Origin: an uncultured Clostridia bacterium
GTDB lineage: Bacteria > Bacillota > Clostridia > Oscillospirales > Ruminococcaceae
DNA: 64,000 nucleotides
Assembly (NCBI GenBank): GCA_947631115.1
Contig: CANRKB010000003.1
Coordinates: 1 to 64,000 of the forward strand
Direction: 5' to 3'
Part shown: one piece after another, positions 58,708 through 64,000 of the stretch
Layout of the letters: each line of letters opens with the position of its first letter
Position numbering within the stretch: the first letter of the stretch is position 1
Made by a program: the position numbers and the translations under genes
The notes under the pieces: generated by a model
The model's input: the letters and a program-made list of their open reading frames with translations, nothing else
What the model was told of the DNA's origin: nothing
Databases searched by the model: none

Positions 58708-60711
58708 TCAATATCCCTCAGGGTCTTTATACTCGTCGTTTTCGCTGTCCTCGGGAACGTAAACGTGGTAGTTGTTCTTTCCGTTTTTCTTTACGAAATA
58801 CATCGCCGTATCGGAGAACGAGATAAGCTCGTTTACGTCTGTCGAATGGTCGGGGCAGTATGTAATTCCTATTGATACCTTTATGTTTATCAGTATGTCG
58901 TTTGTCGAGGTATAGCCCATATAAAGCTCGTCGATCACGTCCATAGCGATCTGCTCAACATTTGCGATGTCGTCCTGATTTGTCATGCAAATTACAAACT
59001 CATCGCCGCCGAAGCGTCCTGCAAAGCCGCCTCTGCCGTCCACTCTCTTCTTTATCGTGTCAGCGACAAACTTTATAACCTCGTCGCCTATCGAATGTCC
59101 GTAACGGTCGTTTATAAACTTAAAGTCGTCGACGTCGAGGAACAGAACCGCGATCTTCTTCGGACCTCTGCGGTCAAGCTCGGTGTTGAGCATTGTCGTA
59201 AACGTGCTTCTGTTGTAGAGCTGCGACAGGAAGTCGAACGACGCACGCTCGGAGAGCTGAAGCTCGAGTTTCTTCTCGTTGTTTATATCGGTCATAACGC
59301 CGATAACTCTCAGAAGCTCGCCTGTACGGTCGGTAACGCAGTTCGCTCGGAACGATACCCAGACCTTGTCGCCGCTCTTGGACTTGATATAATACTGCGC
59401 GCTGTAGCCTTTCTGGCCTTTAAGCATTGCGCTTATGTCGCGCTTATACTTATCCGCGTCTTCGGGCGACATAAGTCCGTCGATAAAGCGTCCGTTTGAA
59501 AGCGTAGCGCCCTCTGTTTTAAGATCGAATTTCGCAAGAGCGTTATCGGAAATGTACATTCTTTCCTTGCGGAAATCCCACTCAAAAAGCATATTGTCCG
59601 AAAGCTTTGAAATCGTCTTATATCGGTCGCTGTTTATCTCAACTTCATCAAGGAACTCGTTGAATGAACTCTGGATACTGCCAAGCTCGCTCTTGCTGTT
59701 CTTAACGTCAAAACGCATGGCGGTAAGACCGTCTTCGGGGTCTATGCTGTTCATTGTCTTTATCATTTCGTTCATGCTGTTTACGACTTTTTCTATAAGG
59801 AAAACGCCGAGCAAGCAAAGAGCAACAACCAGCACCACAAGAACGATTATTGATATGACAGACGACATCGACATTCCGACTGAGCCGTTCATAAGACCGA
59901 TCCAGCGCCAATTCGTTACATTCGGGACAATGCCGCAGATATATGTATAACTTCCCGCAGTACCCTTATGAATATTTTCGGTAATATCCGAAGAAGTAAG
60001 ATTTACATCAGAAGCGTTAAAGAATGTTGTAAGCTCGTTTGACAGAGCCTTGTCAAGCTGCGCCGAAGTCATAACCGCGCCGTTTCCGTTGTAGTTTACG
60101 GTGTTGCCCTCGCTGTCGATAAGTACAAGGTGAGCCGCGCCGCCGTCGGTATATGTACCCGCAAGCGCCGTCGCTATAAGACCCGTAGACGGAGAAATGA
60201 CGATACAAACATAACCCTCCGTCTGTTCGTCAGAAACGATCTTATGAGAAACAAAGAACGCGTCCGAGCTTTCATATTTGTCAAAATGCAAAAGCGTAGA
60301 TACCGCAGGCATATCGTTTGCCTTGAAATGTTCAAACGTACTGCCCGAAATGCCGCTTACTGCGGAGCTTACTACATTTCCGCTTTCATCGAGCAACAAA
60401 ACGTCGATAACGCCAGCGTCGCTCTCGGCAAAGTTCTTTACGGTATTATCCGCTCCCGTGCCGCCGTTCATTACAGCGTCGACAACAACATTGAGCTTCG
60501 CAAGAGCCGCCGCGTCGGAACTGTACTTTGAAAACAAAGTTCCCAGCGAACTTGCCTTTGCATATGAACCGTTCTGAAATTCGCTTTCTCTTACACTGCT
60601 GTTAAATCCGATAGCCGAAACTGCTCCGACCGCGCCTATAATAATGGCGGGGACAATTGCAAATACTATCAGTGCAATAATAAGAGAATACTTCATCGTG
60701 TTCTTTTTCAT
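58708..60711 (-). CDS. Membrane sensor diguanylate cyclase (Cache-PAS-GGDEF)
   Basis: The 667-aa protein has a first membrane helix at residues 10-33, an extracytoplasmic sensor of about 250 residues (Cache-like, LTTFFNASDVNL), and a second helix near 285-308 (VISIIVLVVLVVALCLLGVFL). A PAS domain follows (FEWDFRKERMYISDNAL; YYIKSKSGDKVWVSFRANC). The catalytic domain has RFGGDEF near 567-573. The intact GGDEF implies c-di-GMP synthesis; no EAL domain is fused. The signal is unknown. A 150-base structured leader precedes it. Confidence 0.9.
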   Translation of the reverse strand: MKKNTMKYSLIIALIVFAIVPAIIIGAVGAVSAIGFNSSVRESEFQNGSYAKASSLGTLFSKYSSDAAALAKLNVVVDAVMNGGTGADNTVKNFAESDAGVIDVLLLDESGNVVSSAVSGISGSTFEHFKANDMPAVSTLLHFDKYESSDAFFVSHKIVSDEQTEGYVCIVISPSTGLIATALAGTYTDGGAAHLVLIDSEGNTVNYNGNGAVMTSAQLDKALSNELTTFFNASDVNLTSSDITENIHKGTAGSYTYICGIVPNVTNWRWIGLMNGSVGMSMSSVISIIVLVVLVVALCLLGVFLIEKVVNSMNEMIKTMNSIDPEDGLTAMRFDVKNSKSELGSIQSSFNEFLDEVEINSDRYKTISKLSDNMLFEWDFRKERMYISDNALAKFDLKTEGATLSNGRFIDGLMSPEDADKYKRDISAMLKGQKGYSAQYYIKSKSGDKVWVSFRANCVTDRTGELLRVIGVMTDINNEKKLELQLSERASFDFLSQLYNRSTFTTMLNTELDRRGPKKIAVLFLDVDDFKFINDRYGHSIGDEVIKFVADTIKKRVDGRGGFAGRFGGDEFVICMTNQDDIANVEQIAMDVIDELYMGYTSTNDILINIKVSIGITYCPDHSTDVNELISFSDTAMYFVKKNGKNNYHVYVPEDSENDEYKDPEGY

Positions 60712-60862
60712 CGTTATTCCCCCTGATGATAAAAATATTGAAAATGAACATATACAACCATCGCCGAAGCGAACCCGTAAGAGCCTGTATGCCGCTAGGA
60801 CAAATGCTTTTTGCCCGGCGGTCGGTCTTTCGGGATCCTCTCATTTTCAACACATAATAATC
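60712..60862 (-). promoter_or_regulatory. Structured 5' leader of the diguanylate cyclase gene
   Basis: The leader contains a stem-loop at 60792-60821 (minus strand CCGC, GGGCAAA/TTTGTCC, GCGG) and further GC-rich, partly self-complementary bases up to the gene. It looks like a riboswitch or other control RNA. I compared it with the c-di-GMP-I consensus from memory (GGGCAAACC, ACGCAAAGC) and it does not fit. No known class was identified. Confidence 0.35.
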
Positions 60863-60869
60863 CTTTTAT

Positions 60870-60898
60870 ATTATACAATATTGATTAAAATAAATCAA
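60870..60898 (-). promoter_or_regulatory. Promoter of the diguanylate cyclase gene
   Basis: On the minus strand, TTGATT (60893-60898) and TATAAT (60870-60875) are 17 bases apart. TTGATTTATTTTAATCAA, a perfect 6-6-6 palindrome (60881-60898), covers the -35 box and could be an operator. Confidence 0.6.
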
Positions 60899-60958
60899 GT
60901 GATATTATAAATTTTATAAACATTATACAGTTTTTCTAAAACTTTTTTGGTGATTTTT

Positions 60959-61813
60959 TTAACCCGTTCTTGAGAACAATTTTTGCATATCCTCGGGAAA
61001 CGGGCTTTCAAGAGAAACCGTTTCACCCGAAAACGGTTTTTTAAAGCTTATCCTGCCGCAATGCAGAGCCTGACGCTTTATCATTGTCCTGTCTCCCCCG
61101 TACAATTCGTCGCCGAGCAAAGGATAACCGATATGCGAAAAATGTACGCGAATCTGGTGCGTTCTTCCCGTTTCGAGTTTTATTTCAAGAAGCGTAAGTC
61201 CGTTTTTGCAAAGCACGGGTCTGAAATGCGTTACGGCGCGCTCTCCGTCGGCGCGGACGCAGCGCGTTATAATGCTGTCGGAAACGCGAGCTATGGGATA
61301 GTCGAGCGTTCCGGGCTGCTCTATATTTCCCTTTATCACCGCATAATACGTCTTATCAAAGCTCTTCGGCAATATAGGCGCGGAAAGAAAATTCTTCGCG
61401 CAAAGGCAAAGCCCCGTTGTGTCCTTGTCCAAACGGTTTACTGCGCGGAAAACGCAGTCGGGATATTTTACCGCGAAATAATTTCCGAGCGTGTCGGAAT
61501 AATGCCCCGCAGACGGGTGTACCGCAAGCCCCGCAGGCTTGTCGAAAACTACCGCGTCCTCGTCGTCGTAAACTATCGGCGCAAAAAGGCTGTAATTCGG
61601 CTCGAACCCGCACTTTTCTTCGGGAGTTCTGACTGTTATGCTTTCTCCCTCGCATACTTTGTCAATTGTCCGCAGAATCCCGCCGTTTCGGATAATTCCC
61701 CCGTTATGCTTTAAGGTCATAACAGAGCGCCCCGAAATGCCGCGCTTTCCGAGAAAGGCTTTTGCCGAAAGCCCGTCCTCGTCTTTTCCGACCTTAAAAA
61801 CTACCTTTCTCAT
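60959..61813 (-). CDS. RluA-family RNA pseudouridine synthase
   Basis: The 284-aa protein has an N-terminal S4-like RNA-binding domain (SAKAFLGKRGISGRSVMTLK) and the catalytic domain: VFDKPAGLAVHPS, the active-site Asp in RAVNRLDKDTTGL, and LLEIKLETGRTHQIRVHFS. It isomerises uridine in rRNA or tRNA; the target (RluD-like or others) is not decidable. It starts one base after the DHHW gene stop. Confidence 0.92.
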   Translation of the reverse strand: MRKVVFKVGKDEDGLSAKAFLGKRGISGRSVMTLKHNGGIIRNGGILRTIDKVCEGESITVRTPEEKCGFEPNYSLFAPIVYDDEDAVVFDKPAGLAVHPSAGHYSDTLGNYFAVKYPDCVFRAVNRLDKDTTGLCLCAKNFLSAPILPKSFDKTYYAVIKGNIEQPGTLDYPIARVSDSIITRCVRADGERAVTHFRPVLCKNGLTLLEIKLETGRTHQIRVHFSHIGYPLLGDELYGGDRTMIKRQALHCGRISFKKPFSGETVSLESPFPEDMQKLFSRTG

Positions 61814-61814
61814 A

Positions 61815-63026
61815 TCAGCTTGTCAGAGCGAGCTTTTTGAGATAGCTCTCGTCGCAGAACGTTATGGCGTTATATACAAACAATATCTGGTCGTACTCGC
61901 GGATATTTACAAAACGGTTAAGATCGGTGTTTACATAGCGCAGATCTACCATAGTTATCTTCTTATAATGCTTTGAAAGGAACGGAACGAGCGAATGAGC
62001 GTAGCTGTCCTTTATTATAAGAAGCTCTTTGTCGTTGTCGACGTCCGTTTCAATTGTAACAACCGGAACATTGCTCCCCGTAAAAGAAGAATACTTGTCC
62101 TTTACTTTGAGATGATCCCTTACATAGAGCGAATCAAGGATCTCTACGTCGTCGCCGTCTATCCTCGTCATCTTTACGCTCGGTTCTCCGCTCGCAAGAT
62201 AATAATACTCGATGCTGTCGGGGGTTATGCTTTCGTCGAGGGTTTTTGAATAGAGCGTTCCGCGGAAGGAATTGCTCGCGGTTTCAACGTTGAACTTTTC
62301 AAGACCTATCGCGTTAAAGCCGAGCTGCTTTGCGGACGCGCTGTATGCATAATAAGCGCCGAGACTCGTCCAATGGTGGTCCGTGCGATAATAGATATAC
62401 TCGTCCGATCTGCCCGAAAGATAACTTAAAGCGTCGATCACATTTACGTTTGTAAGTTTTTGCGAACATTCGTCAATAAACGCTTTTTCATTTGTAACGC
62501 CCGAATACGGCGGTATTACCGATTTGTATATTTCCTGCGCCGTAGGAGCAAGCATAAAGAACATGGGAATATCCGCATATTTTGCGGCAAAATCATTTAC
62601 CGCGTTTATGGAGTTTTCAACTTCTTTTTTATCATAATCGCGGAAGCTTTCTATCATCATATTGTCTCTTACATAAACGCCGTTTATTTCCTCTTTGCCC
62701 ATCAGCTTTGAAAACCTGTTTGAAGCTTTTACCCAAAGCTCTCGCCCTGCGAGATGATCGGCGAAATATGTTTCAAAATCGTCCATAAAACTCGCGTCCT
62801 CGCGCTCTATAAGATAATCCCACTTAAACGAGTTTATGACGTCTTCAAGGTTTTCGGCGTTATTTAGCTTCGTCTGATTTACAAGGCTCGGGAATTTTGC
62901 AAGAGTGCGGTTTTCGTTTTCGCTTCTGTCGGCTTTCGGGAGCAATACGGTGGTTATCGGCACGACGAGCAGTATTATCGCGAACAGCGCAATCATCAGC
63001 TTGTCGGGAGTCATTTTAAATTTCAT
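61815..63026 (-). CDS. DHHW-motif acetylation accessory protein (AlgX/AlgJ-like)
   Basis: The 403-aa protein has an N-terminal membrane anchor (LMIALFAIILLVVPITTV) and the DHHW motif in YYRTDHHWTSLGAYY near residue 219. The SGNH-type serine is in LLIIKDSYAHSLVPFL. Partners of MBOAT acyltransferases with this architecture transfer acyl groups to surface polysaccharide. The MBOAT gene lies 11 bases upstream and RluA one base downstream, so the two enzymes probably acetylate an envelope glycan. Confidence 0.88.
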   Translation of the reverse strand: MKFKMTPDKLMIALFAIILLVVPITTVLLPKADRSENENRTLAKFPSLVNQTKLNNAENLEDVINSFKWDYLIEREDASFMDDFETYFADHLAGRELWVKASNRFSKLMGKEEINGVYVRDNMMIESFRDYDKKEVENSINAVNDFAAKYADIPMFFMLAPTAQEIYKSVIPPYSGVTNEKAFIDECSQKLTNVNVIDALSYLSGRSDEYIYYRTDHHWTSLGAYYAYSASAKQLGFNAIGLEKFNVETASNSFRGTLYSKTLDESITPDSIEYYYLASGEPSVKMTRIDGDDVEILDSLYVRDHLKVKDKYSSFTGSNVPVVTIETDVDNDKELLIIKDSYAHSLVPFLSKHYKKITMVDLRYVNTDLNRFVNIREYDQILFVYNAITFCDESYLKKLALTS

Positions 63027-63037
63027 GCCTTGCCTCC

Positions 63038-64000
63038 TTAAAAGTTGAAGTAAAGGAAAGGATTATAGGTCGAAGTCGTTATAAACGCGACGCTCGCAAG
63101 CATTACCGCCGTCTGAATAACGGGATAGCCGTACATAACCCATTTCGGAGCGCTTTGTTTTATCTTTTCAGCAATATTTTTCAGCATATCCGTACAGCCT
63201 ACTATGCACAAAGCAAAAACTATTCCGTAGTTTACAAAAGCGTTTACCGCCCTGTCGTCTATGAAAGTTCCGTTCGCTCCGAACATTGCTCCCAAATATC
63301 CGAATACCTGACCGAACATATCGCCGAGATCGGTCGTTCCTTTTGCCGCTCCGTCAAACAATATCCAGCCGAACACCACCAGAATGAACGTATAAAGCCA
63401 GCTTAAAAACGGCGGAAGTTTTTCCAGCCATTTTCCGAGAAACAACTTTTCCAGAACGATAAGTATTCCGAAATAAAGTCCCCAGAGCATAAAGTTCCAC
63501 GAAGCGCCGTGCCATATTCCCGTAATCAGCCACGTTATAAGCAGGTTTACTGCCATCCGTGCTTTTCCTTTTCGGTTGCCGCCCAAAGGAATATAGACAT
63601 AGCTTCTGAACCATGTGCCGAGCGTTATGTGCCAGCGCCTCCAAAACTCGGTTATGCTCTTTGACATATAAGGGTAATTGAAGTTTTCGGGGAAGTGAAA
63701 GCCCATCATTTTTCCGAGCCCTATCGCCATATCCGAATATCCCGAAAAATCAAAGTATATCTGAAACGTAAACGCCAATATTCCCAGCCACGCCGTTCCC
63801 GCAGAAAGCGTCGAATAATCTAAAGCTTTTATTTCCGTCCAGAGCGCGCCGATGTTGTTGGCGATAAGGACTTTTTTCCCGAGTCCCGTGATAAAGCGGG
63901 AAATGCCGCTTCCTACCATTTTTTCATCTACCGTGCGCTCGTCTATCTCGTTGCAGATGTCGCCGTATCTGACGATAGGTCCCGCGACTATCTGCGGGAA
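63038..64000 (-). CDS. MBOAT-family O-acyltransferase (AlgI-like), cut by the window end
   Basis: The 5' end lies outside the window; the visible 320 codons begin FPQIVAGPIVRYGD, a typical mid-protein AlgI motif, so at least 100 residues are missing. Many membrane segments follow. FNYPYMSKSITEFWRRWHITL and the catalytic His in TGIWHGASWNFMLWG are present. The protein moves acetyl groups across the membrane for the DHHW partner. An internal ATG at 63919 should not be taken as the start. Confidence 0.92.
   Translation of the reverse strand, partial: FPQIVAGPIVRYGDICNEIDERTVDEKMVGSGISRFITGLGKKVLIANNIGALWTEIKALDYSTLSAGTAWLGILAFTFQIYFDFSGYSDMAIGLGKMMGFHFPENFNYPYMSKSITEFWRRWHITLGTWFRSYVYIPLGGNRKGKARMAVNLLITWLITGIWHGASWNFMLWGLYFGILIVLEKLFLGKWLEKLPPFLSWLYTFILVVFGWILFDGAAKGTTDLGDMFGQVFGYLGAMFGANGTFIDDRAVNAFVNYGIVFALCIVGCTDMLKNIAEKIKQSAPKWVMYGYPVIQTAVMLASVAFITTSTYNPFLYFNF

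Noticed and set aside
60712..60862. c-di-GMP-I riboswitch before the GGDEF gene
   Set aside because: The conserved GGGCAAACC and ACGCAAAGC blocks are not present in the right order, so I only call a structured leader.

Overview
The window reads as chromosome of a moderately AT-rich, Gram-positive clostridium. The evidence is Shine-Dalgarno boxes of the GGAGG type, many near-consensus sigma-A promoters with 17-bp spacers, a type III glutamine synthetase, a YaaH/SleL-type spore-cortex hydrolase, CPBP and DUF421/DUF4363 membrane proteins, and lipoproteins. I would place it near the Ruminococcaceae/Oscillospiraceae but cannot name a genus. No rRNA, tRNA or CRISPR array was seen.

Layout. 1-11240 holds one seven-gene plus-strand operon with its own promoter and terminator. 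It encodes a vWA protein, a PP2C phosphatase, a kinase-like protein, a Ca2+ P-type ATPase, a beta-helix/TerD fusion, a YceG-like protein and a TelA/YceH protein. This is the gene set of the predicted Ter (tellurite-resistance-like) stress and metal-sensing systems. 11240-15270 is a structured intergenic stretch, a 43-aa gene, ppk1 and prfB. 15300-22730 is a minus-strand operon that mixes yifB/comM, malQ, a TtcA-like gene, a type I pullulanase and aminopeptidase P. 22782-30680 is a plus-strand run: rlmB, a degenerate P-type ATPase-like membrane protein, tadA, a flippase, rimM, trmD and era. 30677-34602 has an XRE regulator, a histidine phosphatase, a structured RNA candidate with terminator, and feoA-feoB. 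34849-39661 has glnN behind a probable attenuator, a repeat-rich spacer with a palindromic promoter, then thiN, yfcE and a TraB-like lipoprotein. 39681-46020 has an LRR lipoprotein and the operon epimerase-proS-LuxE-LuxC.

47133-52922 is the most remarkable part. A LysM-LysM-GH18 gene of the YaaH type is split in two by a roughly 4-kb element carrying a large serine recombinase, two serine-rich lipoprotein genes and one small gene. A 9-bp direct repeat, ATTCATACG, lies at both junctions. Deleting the element between the repeats restores one uninterrupted 423-codon gene. This is the architecture of elements that interrupt sporulation genes and are excised in the mother cell.

The rest is a hypothetical gene, the ilvA-ridA-fsa operon (RidA clears the reactive enamine/imine made by IlvA), an mreB/mbl-CPBP pair, a sensory GGDEF protein with a long structured leader, and at the right edge a cut-off MBOAT acyltransferase with a DHHW partner and an RluA pseudouridine synthase. 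Most gene calls are secure by family. Promoters, hairpins and the RNA candidate were read by eye and not folded computationally.
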